Below, piece by piece: positions 1 through 13,600 of a stretch of DNA of 64,000 nt. The stretch spans positions 1,493,335-1,557,334 of the forward strand of contig CM072890.1 of assembly GCA_037013685.1 (NCBI GenBank), given 5' to 3'. The position numbers and the translations under genes are program-made. The notes beneath the pieces were generated by a model that was not told the DNA's origin, did no database searches, and worked only from the letters and a program-made list of their open reading frames with translations. The first letter of the stretch is position 1. The number at the start of each line of letters is the position of its first letter. Origin of the DNA: Acridotheres tristis. Lineage: Eukaryota; Chordata; Aves; Passeriformes; Sturnidae.

Positions 1-829
1 TTGTAGGAAGTGCATTAAGATTTTAGTCGTTTTCTAGCAGATAGAAATCTGCAGGGTAGACCTGACCTTCCTGTTGACAATCACTGATTTTACCTTAGCT
101 CAGGTTGCATTGTGGTTTCCTTCAGCAGTCACATTCAGGGATTCATTCCTACCAAAGAATTGGATCCATTAAAATGAAATTTTCTTGATTGGACCCTAGG
201 CTCAGAGCAAAAACACCTGAATGTTATTGTTTTGCCACTGTTTCACGGTGGGATTTTGTAAAAAAGAAAGAAAACCCGTGTCTGGTTTTCCTTAGTGAAA
301 ATAAGATGCATTGCAAAGCTAAATTAGTTTTTAGAAAGCAAATAGAAATAGATGAAAATGCCTTATTAGTACTTAACATTTAGTTCCATGTTAATTTATG
401 TTGATATTTTAGAATCGGGGGTTTGTGAATTAAATATTTGGCCTCCCAGTTTGTCATTTGGGGAAACATACAAAAAGAGTTCTGGGTCCTGTTTTGATGT
501 TTTCATTCATATTTTTTACACTGTAGTTTTCTTGATTCTGTAAACCTTGTGTTTAGCACTTGCTGCTTCTTTCTTTGAGACTATTCTACCAGTGTGTGCT
601 AAATATGGACCTGAAAGGTACAAGTCTGCTAGTTTAGATAGAAACAGTTTTAAATAATATGGTGTGATCTGTCTATCTGCTTCATCTGTATCTGTGTCTT
701 CATCCTTGTAGGAGGCTGATGAGATTTTTCAAAGTCTCCCAGAGGAAAACTTTTTCTATGAAACCTATAAAGTCAGTTCTTGGAGTCCTCAGCATGGGAT
801 TGGCACTAACCCATCTCCTTAAATCCATT

Positions 830-855
<26 letters not shown>
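830..855. repeat. (TA)n microsatellite
   Basis: A run of alternating T and A, about 13 dinucleotide units, inside the SOX6 intron. No function is implied. Confidence 0.9.
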
Positions 856-860
<5 letters not shown>

Positions 861-1840
861 TAGTGTCTGAGTCCTTAGTGCCTGTGTCCTCCCTTGCAGT
901 GTTTGCTGCCTCTTACTTCAGCTTGCACATTCCTTGGGTTAAAGACTGTGGTTTTTTATATCTCAAATCATGGTTTGAGATTACAAGGATTTAAGTTTTA
1001 TCTGTGTGTTCCTGGTATCTTTGAACCATGCTCCAAGTAAACTAAACTTGCAAGCCAGTTGCAAGCTGGATAACCATTGGTAATTGACTGGTTCCAGCAG
1101 TAAGGCCTAGCTTAATGTAATTAATTCTAGTTCAGCTTTTGGTCTGAACCTGATTTTGGACCTGAGTCCAGGCTTGGAGGAGAACAAGCTGAGCTCATCT
1201 TTTAGAAGAACATATTCCAATACATCAATAAGTTTAAGAACCCAGTTCTGCAGCATTTCAGATGATGGATTCGTTGCCCAGCATGCAAAGTCAATGAATA
1301 GCCCAAGATTCCCTGCAGTTAACAGTCAACTGTCTGTCTTTTTTAGGTGCAAGAAATGAGCTCTTCCCATTCATATTTGACTTGAGCTAGCCACGTTGCA
1401 AGGAATGTTGTAGCAAAATGGGAGATTCTACCTGTCCAAAAGCAAGGGAAATTAAATGGTAGAGAAAGAAATGGTGTTAGGAATCATCACATAATTAACC
1501 AGTTGCCAGAACATGGTAAAAAAAGAGTGATTGTAATTGCATCAGCAGCAGTGGATGTGGAATCATGTGAAGGAGAGGAATGATTTAGGTGAGAAAAGAC
1601 AGAGAGGAAGGAACATGGGAAAACCATGAGAAAACCAAGCATGGGGCTGATCTCTGAGGCCGAGGAAAAAACTGCCACCAATTTCTGCCCATCTGTCAGA
1701 GTGACATTTCCTCCCTCCCTGGCAAGAGAACAGACATCACGAGCAGTGCTTGGGCTTTGCCCCCAAATCAGGTGTGTCACTAAAGGAGCACATCTGCCAC
1801 GTTCTTAAAGCCTCAACAGCCTCCCAACAGCAAATATAAT

Positions 1841-2098
1841 AATATAAATATAAATATAAATATAAATATAAATATAAATATAAATATAAATATAAATATA
1901 AATATAAATATAAATATAAATATAAATATAAATATAAATATAAATACAAATACAAATATACATATACATATACATATAAATATACATATACATATACATA
2001 TACATATACCTATAATAATAATATGAATTATAATAAATAAAAATATAATAATAATATAAATAATACTGAATAAAAAGATAATAATGATAATAATAATA
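1841..2098. repeat. Compound AT-rich microsatellite (TATAAA / CATATA / AAT)
   Basis: The array starts with a perfect hexamer array of period 6 (TATAAA) from about 1841 to 1945, roughly 17 units. It passes through two ACAAAT-type units into a CATATA-type hexamer array (about 1957-2008), then a looser AAT-rich trinucleotide tract to about 2098. The open frames across it read as alternating Tyr-Leu, Tyr-Ile or Tyr-Met and are artefacts of the repeat. Confidence 0.93.
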
Positions 2099-5000
2099 GC
2101 TTTTACAGAAGGATGAGGGTTTCTTCTCTACTTCACAGAAGGTTTGAGCAGCTGAAGGGGCAGGTGAGAGGGAACCTGCATTTGCAGGCAGATGAAGCTT
2201 GGCAGGCTGCCAGGGCCATCCAGACCTGTCAGGTAACTTGTTTAACACCCTCCTGTGCAGAGGTGTCACCAGCAGGTCGCTCAGGCAGGGTGAAGCATCA
2301 CCTACTTTGGTGGCAGTGCTCCATAAACACCGGGGCAAAGAATTCCTCTCCACGCCAGAATTTGTCGCGCATAAATATTTGTAATAGTTGCTATGGCAGT
2401 TGAGAGGAGAAAGATGAAAATCAGAAAACAGTGAAAGCTGTCTGAAAACAAAGAAATGTATCCAGAGAGTAAGCTCAACTACTGGAATTTTTATTGCCCT
2501 GAGTTCTTGTTATAGGCCTTTGATTGCAAAAGCACCACCCCAAAACAAAAAAAAACCACCCAAAACAACCCAAATCCAATAATTATATCTTTATATTTAA
2601 AGATAAAATATCGTATTATATCAATAAGCTCACATGCTGAAATGTGGCCTTCATTAATTGCAGTTGCCATTTTTAACATCCATGAATCTGATTGTGCCTG
2701 ATACTTCAGTGATATCCTTAAATTCTCCAGAGTAACTCCTAGCAGATAGGAGTCTGGGGTGAAGTGCTTAGGCACGGGATTTCAGTTGTGTTAGATGAGA
2801 TTTGGTGCTTCAGCCCTGTAGTAACTCCACACCTGCAGATGGGGTCGGAAAAAGATGCATTTAAGAGCCATCCCATCACTTTTCTGCACTTTGTGCATCT
2901 CTCATCGTTGTCAGCATCCTCAGAACATTTTAGAGAGGGAACTGAAAAACCTGTGCTGGGAGTTTGTGGACTGGTCTTTCCATAGCATTAAAACTTACTC
3001 CTTTCAAGACACTAATATTTAACATACAGTATGCTTCTCATTTTCAGAATAACAAATCCTTTACAGCTCTTAACTTTTGATTTTCAACTGTCTGAGGTAT
3101 TTTTTTCCTACTGCTAAATAGGAGGCTTTCTTGTCTGACATTTCCAAGCTACAGTAATTGATTCTTATAGAATAGTATCTTTATTTTAAAAAAATTGCAC
3201 TTAGGATTTTTGATGTTGTACAATTGACCACTTTTACAATGCCCTGAGTTTTACATAGGAGTGCCTATTAGCACAGTTATAACTAAGAGCTTTTCACAAT
3301 TTCCATTATATAGTAAAATATTATTTTCAGGAATTTGGAAGGTGGCTGTAAAAAGCTCTGTGGGCTGCAGTTTTACACAGAAAATCTTCACCCATGAGAA
3401 AATTATTGTCACAAATGCTGAAAGCATCAGTCAGTATGTGTAGCTATTTTTAGGTGGACTGACTGAAAAATTAAATATAGTAATTCAGTGGTTTAAAACA
3501 TTTTTTTCACACTCATGTACAGCCACCAGGTGTAAAACACCCCGTGGTCCTGATTCTCTGAGGGTTTCTTGGTAGTGCTCCAATATGACAAAAGGTGCTT
3601 GAAGCTCCATAAAATCGTGTAAAATTTCCAGGCACAACTGAATTTTCAGTTGATGGAGAAAGCCACCATTATATCATCCTGAGTGAAGGAGAGAGGAATC
3701 TTGCACTTCTTCCTTAAATCCTTGAGCACAGGGAGTGGAGCAGAAATATGAATAAGGAAAGAACATCATATATTCTGGCTAAGCATGAGCAATTGGTACA
3801 GATTCAAGCAAGCCCTCTTTGTACAACTGTCTATTTTTCTAAGTCTAAAGCACGAACCATTTTCTCCTTCAGGAGCCTCAGCATCTCAGAAATAGAAAAG
3901 TGTTTAGGATCATTTGCCTTTCTTCCATGTAGATATGCAAAGTGCCTAGTGAAGAACTTGGTAGCAAGGGGAAAATATTCCCTTAATTTGTACTTTGATT
4001 TAATTTCACAGGATCAGTGGTCCAAAGAATGTGTAGTGTGAGCATTGTGGCATCTTCATAAATTCTGCAAATAATAAATGATTGTGTTTTCAATTTGGCA
4101 GGGGTGGTTTCACAGAAATTTAAAAAAAAAAAAGAATTATGTGTAAATTTTCATGTAAGCCCCTGTTTCATGGCAAACACTATTTTTTATCCAAACCAGA
4201 TAAATGTGGTCTCACAGTGAGACATGACATTGTCATATATGTAAAAACATCTTCCTGGTTTTGATGACAAATCCCAAATTCCCAGGGGTACCTTACTTGC
4301 TAAATTAGCCTGAAGAGCAGCTCCTGTTACCGTGCTGCTTTTGCTTCTTTCTCATCATATTATTTACTAATGACATTATCAGGTGTTGTAATATCAGCAC
4401 CCCGTGTGAAAGGCAAGAAGAAATGGCACATGCATATCCTAGCCCCAGTTCCTTGCTAATTACTGATGTGACAAGTGAAAGCATTGGATGGAAGGAATTA
4501 GTTCTATTGATACAAAGAGTGATGTTGCTTCATTCAGAAAGTGACAAATTCTTGAAGACTGAATGCAGGAAATGGGTCACTAAAGCACTGGCTGCAACCC
4601 ATTTTAAAATCTTTTGCTAAGTGTTCTGCATTTCTGAATATCATGTAATTTGAGGGAGGTGGTTTTGTAAAACCCTCTCCCATTGTTCAACATAATTCCC
4701 TTTTACAAGCTGCATTGTACTTAAGCTTTTCAAAATCATTGTTTTGGCAAAGAACATGTGAGCAAGCAATGAACAGTGTTCAGCCACACCTTGAACAATG
4801 CATCCATCAAATATGAAGTCAGGCTGCCTTCTTTCTCTGTCCTTAATTCCCATCTGTCATTTCTCCATCTTAAAACAAAACAAAGCATTGACTGGAGTAT
4901 GAATGGATCACTGTGGCCCTTGTTCAAACAGGACTTTTTTTAACAAAAAAGCTTTTAGGGAATGACTGAAGACTGCAGAATTAGGCGCTGTGTTTTAAAT

Positions 5001-7679
5001 TAATGTTGTGTTTTCTGGATGTTCTAGGTGACACTCATGTCATGAGAAATTTGAAATGATGTGAATAACAGCTACACTGGCAGTAAGGCTGTTACTTTTA
5101 TGGAAACATTTTAATGTTAAATAGATGAGTGCATTCTTCTTTGTATTGCTTTGACTTTGAATATGATTAATATAGTAACAATAATTGCTTAGCTGGTAGA
5201 CCAGCTGTTTTTTCTGAAAAATAAAATCAAATCCATAGATCTTGTCAGATACCTAACAATAATTGTTAGTATTTTTTCTCTTGGACTGGGCTGTTTCATC
5301 CATGATTTTCCTTGCTGTGGGCCTCTATTTTCCTCAACTGAGTATGAAATAAAATATCAAAGGGAAACAACAACAATAGTTGTGGATTGTATAATGTAGA
5401 TTGTTGTCAGATCTGATGACTGGCAATCTCTTACTTCTGGCATCATTACTTAGGCTGAAAAACTTTCAACTTAAATATGATTCATATTTCTTTTCTATCA
5501 ATAACATTAATGTCAGAATGGGGTTGTTAGCATTTAATTAATTATCTGTGAAGGGTCTTGAAGTCTGCAAGTGGCACATGATTGAAAAATATGATGACAC
5601 TTAAACACCTCCCCAAATTTATAGTAGAGGCTGCTTCTTCATCCCAATTTCTCTGTAGATGTTTCATGGATCTTCACAGAGTAACTCTTGTGTTAGAGCA
5701 CATGTGTGACTGTGTCAGCCACCAGGAGCTAAAGTCAAGCCCTAATTAATTCAGTTAATATCCCATGTAATTTAAAGCGTTATTCTATTGTTTTAGCTAC
5801 AGTCCATGCCAAGTTTCCATGAGGGTTAGCTTTGCCATAGAATGTGGTCAAGAAATCTAAACTGTTTGTGTAAGCCATCAAGCAAGTAGCTGCATTTGGC
5901 AGTTTTAATTCCTTTAAACAGCACAGATCTGGGCAGGGCTGGCTGTGGAACATGGATGTGCTAGCAGCTTATTTAGAATTATTATTTTGGTATTTATTAG
6001 GGCACAGCAAACAATTCAGCTTTAAACACTGGTGAGAGAGCTGGTGGAGCTGAGAACAGTTGCTTTGATTTCGCAGGCAGCAGATATTCCACTCTTAATT
6101 TTAGCTTTAGACTTTCAAATGGGGAAAGATGTATATGCAGGTTGTGAGTATGGCTGTGAAAACTGGTGCTGTGTTTTAATTGAGATTAAGTATTTTGCTT
6201 GCATATGTAAAACAAATGTACTAAAAAAAGTAAACTCGCTGCCACCAAAACTGAAAACAAGGCACTCTGGAAAATATATGCTGATATATAACTGGCTAGA
6301 ATTTCCTTCATTTTGCAAAGCCACGAGCCACATGCATCAGCTCACCGCAAAGTCATTAGGTCTTTTTAAACTCAGATGAAAAACATTAACAAATACCACA
6401 AAAGGCTTTAGTATGGCCCCTTTGTTCATTCACATATGGCAGTTTATAACTCCTGCACCACTTGGGTCGTGTGTTTGTTTAAGCTGCCTCCATCAGGCCA
6501 GCCCTGAAAGAACAAAAGACATCTTGAGCGATCCTAAGCAGGAAATGGGCTAATCTAAACATGGCTTGTGACACTATAAGTAGAATAGAAAGGGGAGGGA
6601 TTGATTAGTCATTAATGTCCAATTGACTCCATATGGATGTTGCAATAATAAGGCCTTTTTCAGTGCAGTAGCAGAGTTATTGAATTAGAGGTTTATGTTT
6701 CCTCAGAGCTGACCTCAGGGAATTCCTGGTTGGTTCTTCTTGTTGATGTTTGAAAGAGAATGGAGTCTCTTAGCAGGAAAAAGAGAAGTTTTATCATAAT
6801 GAAGTGTTGCTTGGAAGTAGCTAACCTGTGCTAAACCTCTTAGTAGTATCTACTTAGTGCATTTCAGAACCCTTGCAGGTGAAAAAAATTTTAGAGGCCA
6901 TTTAAATATTGCAGTATTTAATGAATTGCTCGTGGCTTTCTCAGTTTTGCTCCCCGTTCATTCACTGACATGCAGCCTGTGAGAAATGTTCAATGCTCAA
7001 ATTGTAGCAGAATAATATTTGGAACAAAAGCTGCCTGACAAACAGAACATTTGTGTCACCCCTGTTCCAAACCTAGCCATGTTTCCAAGTGGGTATTCTG
7101 CCAGTGATGACAAGACAAGCCAGTAAAGACAGTAGTTCATGGGGTATTGTGTTAGTCTTCATCTAAATTTACTTTTCTTTCTCTTTCTTTGTGTAGTTAA
7201 TAAAGGGTTTTATACCCTTTCAGGTTTTAGGCTTCCTTGCTCTTTTGCTCCTGGCTCTGTCTCACAACAGAAAATGAGTGTGTTTAAATTAGCAAGCCAA
7301 AACTATAACGTTATTTAGTGCGTTGGCTGGGAAATTCAAATTAAACCAAGACAGGTATCCGTTTATGTTGCTTCTCTTGCCAATAATAAAGAATGGGAAA
7401 GTCTGAATGGTGCTGGGGATGAAGAAATAAGAGGCAGGCAAAGGGCAAAACAGATAAATGATACTCTACAACTGCCCCATGTCGCTGAGATTACAGGGAA
7501 GGAGTAGAAATTCTTGTAACTTCCCCTAAAATTGATAACCCAAAATACAAGTTAAATGCCTGCTCTTGTGTTCTGAGCTTGCCAACGCTGCTCTTTCCAT
7601 TTTGTTCTTTCCACGTTTGTCCTTTTCTAATTGATTTTAAATACCACTGCGTGTTTCACTAAAGCTGCATCGTCTGTAC

Positions 7680-8070
7680 AAAATCAGGTTAAGAGCAGCA
7701 CGGGGGGCTGCGTTTCATCCTCCCTGGTTTTTATGGCATGTCCACGTTCACGAGTCACCCATCTCTTGCAGGAAAAGACTGGCTCCTGTTTGCATATTTA
7801 TCAGGTTCAGGTCTCTGCAGTGCTTGTGGCATTACCCCAGACAGGGCCGGATATTTTGGAGGTCACAATCAGTCTTTTCCAAACCGATAACAGGAGCTTT
7901 GCTACTAACCAGGAACCTCTAGATTGTCTCTGTTTCTGTATGTCCCGTCTTGGTGTGTGTCCATGGAAGCTGATCTGCAGCAAATGCTCCAGATTAGCCA
8001 GAGTCATTATCTGGGAGAAGCCAGGGGAAATGGATCACTTCAAACATGAATCAATGGCCACGGTGTGAAG
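7680..8070. other. Candidate conserved non-coding element in SOX6 intron
   Basis: This block has higher complexity and GC than the surrounding intron and stays open in a frame for 145 codons from 7631, with a shorter open frame on the other strand. It contains motif-like stretches such as TTGCATATTTATCAG near 7790 and AGATTAGCCAGAG near 7990. The frame's translation resembles no protein I know and lacks splice context. I read it as possible regulatory DNA. The assignment is impressionistic and rests on composition only. Confidence 0.2.
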
Positions 8071-11000
8071 AGTAATTAAGGAATAACAGGGTGACTGATA
8101 AAATCTCTTTCTTTTAGCTGTCACTTCATTCTCTCTTTTCCTCATCTTTTTCTCAGCCCTTTTTTTGCTGCTTTCTATCCCATCTGTTATTGTTTGTTCT
8201 CTGGTAACATGTAAAGGCCCACTCTCAGGTTTTGTTGTAGAGGATGTGCAAAAATGGAGGTAAACCCACATCCCAGTAAAGACAGGATGATTAACCCTAA
8301 TGTGGCCAAGATCTCGGGAAGCATGCTGAGGGATGATGCCTGTCCTAAAATTCATTTCATTAGTAAACGTAAGAAACTCAGAAAAAGGCAGGAATAAATA
8401 AATAAACAATGTAACAATTGTTCTTTTATGTTTCTTAACATTTATTTCACGAGGACGGTTATCTTTCTTGGTGATCAGATTCTTTTATCTTTCTAATGTT
8501 CTCTGATTAGAGAGCTCTTTAGAAATGAAAATATTGTTGGAGATTATTTTCTTGAAGCTGCAGCATTTTTAGATTTATTCGGTGGCATTATTTGCCTCAG
8601 TATTGCCCCTAGAGCAGTATGGAATCCAGATTTCACAGAGGAGTTGCCTGAAATATATCCAAAAAAAAAAAAAAAGATCACTCTTCTTTAATCTGATTTT
8701 ACTTTTCAATCATCAAAGTTATGACAAGTTGAGCAAACGCTAGGGATCTAGGGAGTAAGGCACTGAACACATTCAGAGGCTAAAAGTGTCACTTTGAGGA
8801 CAGCCCCTGTCTTTAGGCCAAAATACAGAGTTCTTTGCCAACTAAGCCACTAGGGCAGCCAAACTGTACTGCTCTTGCAATAATTATAAATTCTGACCAG
8901 GCTCTTAATTCTGAAAATCCCTCCTCCTGTGGTTGCAGTGTGAACAGTAACTGGCAGATAGAGCATTAGTTGCCATAGAGAGACAATTACCAATTCCTTC
9001 TCTTGTCTTGCCCTTCACTGGTAGTACATTTCCATTTTATCTGTTATTTTAGGTTTATTAGTTATTAAAAGTTCCTGAAAATATTTGCAGTAAGATTTAG
9101 AACACCTACTTCTTTGTACTTGCATATACATTGTCTTTAAAAATTTGGGGTGTCTTCGAGCCTCCATCAGTACTAACTGTAATTATCACAATAGGAAAAA
9201 ACTCCCTGCTTTGTTAAATCTGTTGAAATTGTTTTTATAGGGCACAGTAAAGTCAAAGTGTCCGCTTGACAGGACAAAGTACCTAAGAACGACCAGCTTG
9301 AAAGCTTCTTCTTTTGTGTTTCAACTTGTAAAATCTCACTGAGCATGTGTGTATTTGTGTCATTAGCACCTCATTTCTAATCTAGAAATGTGCTGAGACC
9401 TTCTGACTTCCCCCATGGAATCCCATGCTACGAGGACTATTTTATTGCAGTGCTTTATATGCTGAATATAATTCTGTGGTCCTGAGACAGAAGAGCATGA
9501 AGATTATATTGCTTTAGTTATTTGCAGAAATTCATTTTGCAAATGTTTTTTGCGATGGCCTATAGGTCAGCTTGCAAATATTTCCCCAGAGATCAAGCTC
9601 AAAGAACATCAACTCTTTGGCTGCTTTTTCAAGTCCTTCAAGTATGGACTTGCAGAAAGTGGATGCAGCCCGAGCTGACCTTCTTGTAATTTATTACTCC
9701 AAATAAGAATTGTTTTCTGACATAACCTTTCTATGAAAGCAGATAATTTATGGTAGTTTTCTGCCTTCTTTTTTTTCTTTCTTTCTTTTTTGTTTTTTCC
9801 TTTGTTTGTTTATTTTCATCCTGTCTAGATTATATCCAGATTAAAAAGCCATCTATAATCTAGCTCCCAATAAAACTACTCTTTACCTGCATTAGGATTG
9901 AAAAGTCCAAAATTGTGTTAGAAAGGGCCAAAGACAAACTCTTCCTTAGCTGTAGTGAATAAGTACCTTTGGGAAAGCAAAATCTGGAAAGACATCCTAT
10001 GGATTCAGATAGGTGTTTCCTGTGCTGTGAGTGGGGCAGTTGAATAACAAATTAAAACTTTCACATAAATAATAATTTTATATTTTTTGTCACCGGGTTC
10101 CTGATTGCCCACATACTAGAAACATATTTTTATTACATTATCTTAAAGGATAAAACAACTGTTACATGCTATGTCTGACTTTTTTCAAATTACACAGCTC
10201 TTTGCCTCAATAAATATTTCCGTGTTGACTTAGCTATATTTGCAACTTTTTGCAGTTTCTAAATAAACACATCCTCTCTCAAAATATGGTATATTTGATA
10301 TATAGCAAGGTCCAAGGCTTCTGTCAACAATGGACAGAGCCTCGTCAAGCATTCACCCCCCTCAGCTGATCCTACCTGCAGGTCACTCTGCAGAACTGCT
10401 CTTCCCTTTTGCAGTAAAAATCTGACTGCAGCCTCCTGTAAATGCAGAGCACCTGTGGCACGGTGCTGAGCTTGGAACAGTGCTAAAAGAGTTTTGCAAG
10501 CTCACGTTTGCCACAGGGCTGTCTGCTTTTATGTGCACGGGTGTTAGTATACAAATTGCCAAATGGGTGTCGGGTGTAGAGTAATGGCACAGGAGGCATC
10601 ATAAATTACCAGGCTGATCCTCAGGAGAAGACACTGCTGTATGTCAATGAGTGCTTTGCTCTCAGGGTAATGTATGTCTTCATCTGGCCCAGTAGTCAGC
10701 ATATTGCCCTGTGTTGATGGATATAGTCAGCTTGAAACTGCACTACATTTCACTGCACAATAAACATGGCTGTCAACACCATATAAAGCAAAATCAATTT
10801 ATCCTGTATGGTCAGTGCGTTTTAAATGAAATTAATGTACTGTGGACCTGGTGGCAAAAAGGTAGTGTGTTAGTTAGGCATCCTCTGCTTTAGGGCCCCT
10901 TTTTCATGCAAATGTGTTTCTTATATAAATTTTTAAAAAGGTATACCTATATAATGCTTTCACTCTGAATTAGGAAAATTGATTCTTGCACAGCTGAAAA

Positions 11001-12127
11001 CTTGTGCCTGGATTCATTAAAACTGCAGTGTTTTGTTTTACTTACTGTAAAGACTTAATCTTATATTATTTGGCAAATAAATTCATGTTGGCAGCTGTAA
11101 TAGTTTATAAAAAAACAGGAGGCCTATTGCTGCACTAATTTGTTGTCAAGTATCGTGCCTTTTCAAGGTATTAAATTATATGACCAATTTGATGAGGTCC
11201 AAGACTATCACTCTCCCACTGTAAACCCTTTTTGCTTTCTTTATAGCTAAGGTACAACTCTGAAAACATTTATTGTCATCACAATTGCATAAGTTTTTCC
11301 CAGTAAAGGCATGCCTTGGTGATCTGCTTCTCCCACAGTGATTAGTTCTACGCCTCAGCTCTGTGATCTCTAAACCCCCATGAGACTTTTCTGTTTATGG
11401 TCAAGAAACAGGGCTGGGTGCATTCAAAAACCCAGTTGGGGTTGGCATGTACAAGCTGAATTGCTGGCAGATAAAGACAGGAGCCTGGGGTACAGTGCAG
11501 GCATGGAGCTGGAGTGCCTGTCCCCCACTCTGGAGGCTCCAGGGTGCTGTGTGTGCACCTGCTGGAGGCAGACACTTTTATTACATACATGTGGTTCAAA
11601 TGCTCCAAAGCACATCTAAAATTCCACCAAAGCAGATGCAACTTTAAAGTGTTCAGCCCCAAAAACAATCTGATCCATACAAATAGCAGCATGTACCTGG
11701 TGCACTGTATAATTAATTTTATGAAATGTTTGGCAGGATAAAATAAAATAAATAATTTATTTTATGAAATGCTCAAGCAGCAAAGTCATTGTCAATGGCT
11801 GGTGTCAACATCAGTTGGATTTTCAAATGTAACTTTTATGTGAGTTTTGTTGAGCATTCAGAGAATGTCTCTTATGGTAAAGCCCCACATGGAAACTTTA
11901 TCAAATCTCCATGTCTTAATTGGAAAAACACCAGTGCAATTTGTTTCTTCACTTTGATGTTGGGTCATCTCAGATGGGCAAGCCTGGCCAGTTACACTGA
12001 GACCCTTGGCTGGCCCATCACTCTCTCTCATAGATCTGACAGCAGAGAGAGAGAGGGAGAGATGAGAAAAGGCTAAAAAACGAGCACAGCACCGCCGCGC
12101 TTTCCTAACCCATAACACCAATAATAA

Positions 12128-12457
<330 letters not shown>

Positions 12458-12617
12458 TGAAGAGCTTTGGGGATGGGGTGCAGATCCGGATCTGACTCCC
12501 CCATGGATCCCAGATGGACGTGGTTTTATCTCCTTTTTGTTATATCGCTGTGTATTAATTATTAAACCCATATTGCTCTGTTGTATACATTGATCTTCGT
12601 GGTCACTGCACTGCAAA

Positions 12618-12983
12618 GAGAGAGAAAGGACAGCAACACACACGGAGCTCTTTGGGGAAAAAAGGCCAATTTATTGTACAGCCAGCCCGGATTTAAAGTG
12701 TGTCAGTGCAGCCAGGACAGGACAGGAGCTCATGGGACAATTGGGAAAAACATCCTTGGGACAGCACCTCAGGATGTGTCCCACGGCAAAGACACCAGGG
12801 GTTAATGTTGGTGATGAATTCCACTCTGTTTGTCACCGTGTTGTCACCCTGGGACACTCCTCCCTAACTGAAGCTGCAGTCAGCTTGTCAGCCTGGGAAT
12901 GGAGCTGAGAGTCAGGAGAAACCCAGGCCTGGAGAGAATTCCCAAGCTGGAATTCCCCAGCTCTGTGAATGTGTGTGTCCACA
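12618..12983 (-). mobile_element. LTR-like interspersed repeat, copy 1 (probable solo LTR)
   Basis: This 366-bp sequence recurs in the same orientation at 58488-58853 with 6 substitutions and no gaps by eye. On the minus strand it reads like a retroviral long terminal repeat. It starts TGTGGACACA, carries a TTTAAA box, then an AATAAA polyadenylation signal (complement of 12670-12675), then a GT-rich segment ending CTTTCTCTCTC. No coding sequence is present and no clear target-site duplication was found, so the exact ends are uncertain. It lies antisense to SOX6, 213 bp inside the intron. The family name is not known to me. Confidence 0.7.
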
Positions 12984-13364
12984 GATCTTATCCAAGCATA
13001 GAATTCTTGTCATTTTCATCAGGCCCCCCAAATATCCTTTCTCATTATTCTTGTTACGATTGCATTATTTCTCATGATTCTTATTATGATTAAACAATAA
13101 TTAATAAACAATTATTCAATTACCAAACAATTGTTACATTTAACAATCATATCATTTATCATGTGATGATTACACAGGTGTAGCTTCACATGATCTAGAA
13201 AAAACAAAGCTCAATATTGGTTCCCAGGGCCCAGTTCCCTTTCCCAGCCCTACCAGACCCAACCTTTCTTTCCACCCTCTGAATCTATTGTATGCAATTC
13301 CCATGATTTTAGAAACATTTTAAACCTAAACACTATCAAGTGCAAGGCAACAGGCAGTGAGTTG

Positions 13365-13600
13365 TGTTGGTGGGTTTGGGTTGGATGTTTGGAAGGAATT
13401 CTTTGCTGTGGGGATGGTAAGGGTACAGGTTTCCTGAGAAGCTGTGGATGCTCCATCCCTGGAAATGCTCAAGGCCAGGCTGATGGGGCTCTGATAAACC
13501 TGGGATGGTGAAAGGTGTCCCTGACCATGGCAGGAGGGTTGGAATTGGATGATCTTTATGGTCCCTTCCAACCCAAACTATTCCACAGTTCTGTTAACTC
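13365..13600 (+). mobile_element. CR1 LINE 3' tail (5'-truncated)
   Basis: The sequence matches the typical 3' end of avian CR1 elements as I know them. It contains GGAAGGAATTCTTTGCTGTG, then CATCCCTGGAAATGCTCAAGG, then GGTGTCCCTGACCATGGCAG, then GATGATCTTTATGGTCCCTTCCAACCC. The same blocks occur in reverse complement at 61.9-62.1 kb. The end lacks a neat octamer tail and is degraded. The left border is approximate. Confidence 0.88.

Noticed and set aside
1737..2353. Long Tyr/Leu/Ile repeat frames on the minus strand
   Set aside because: They are translations of the hexamer microsatellite, not proteins.
7631..8068. 145-codon open frame in the SOX6 intron
   Set aside because: Translation resembles no SOX6 segment or other protein. 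Kept only as possible regulatory DNA.
11740..11770. Near-perfect AT palindrome in the SOX6 intron
   Set aside because: About 23 bp of A/T with a one-base centre. Such palindromes arise easily in AT-rich DNA and nothing else supports a function.
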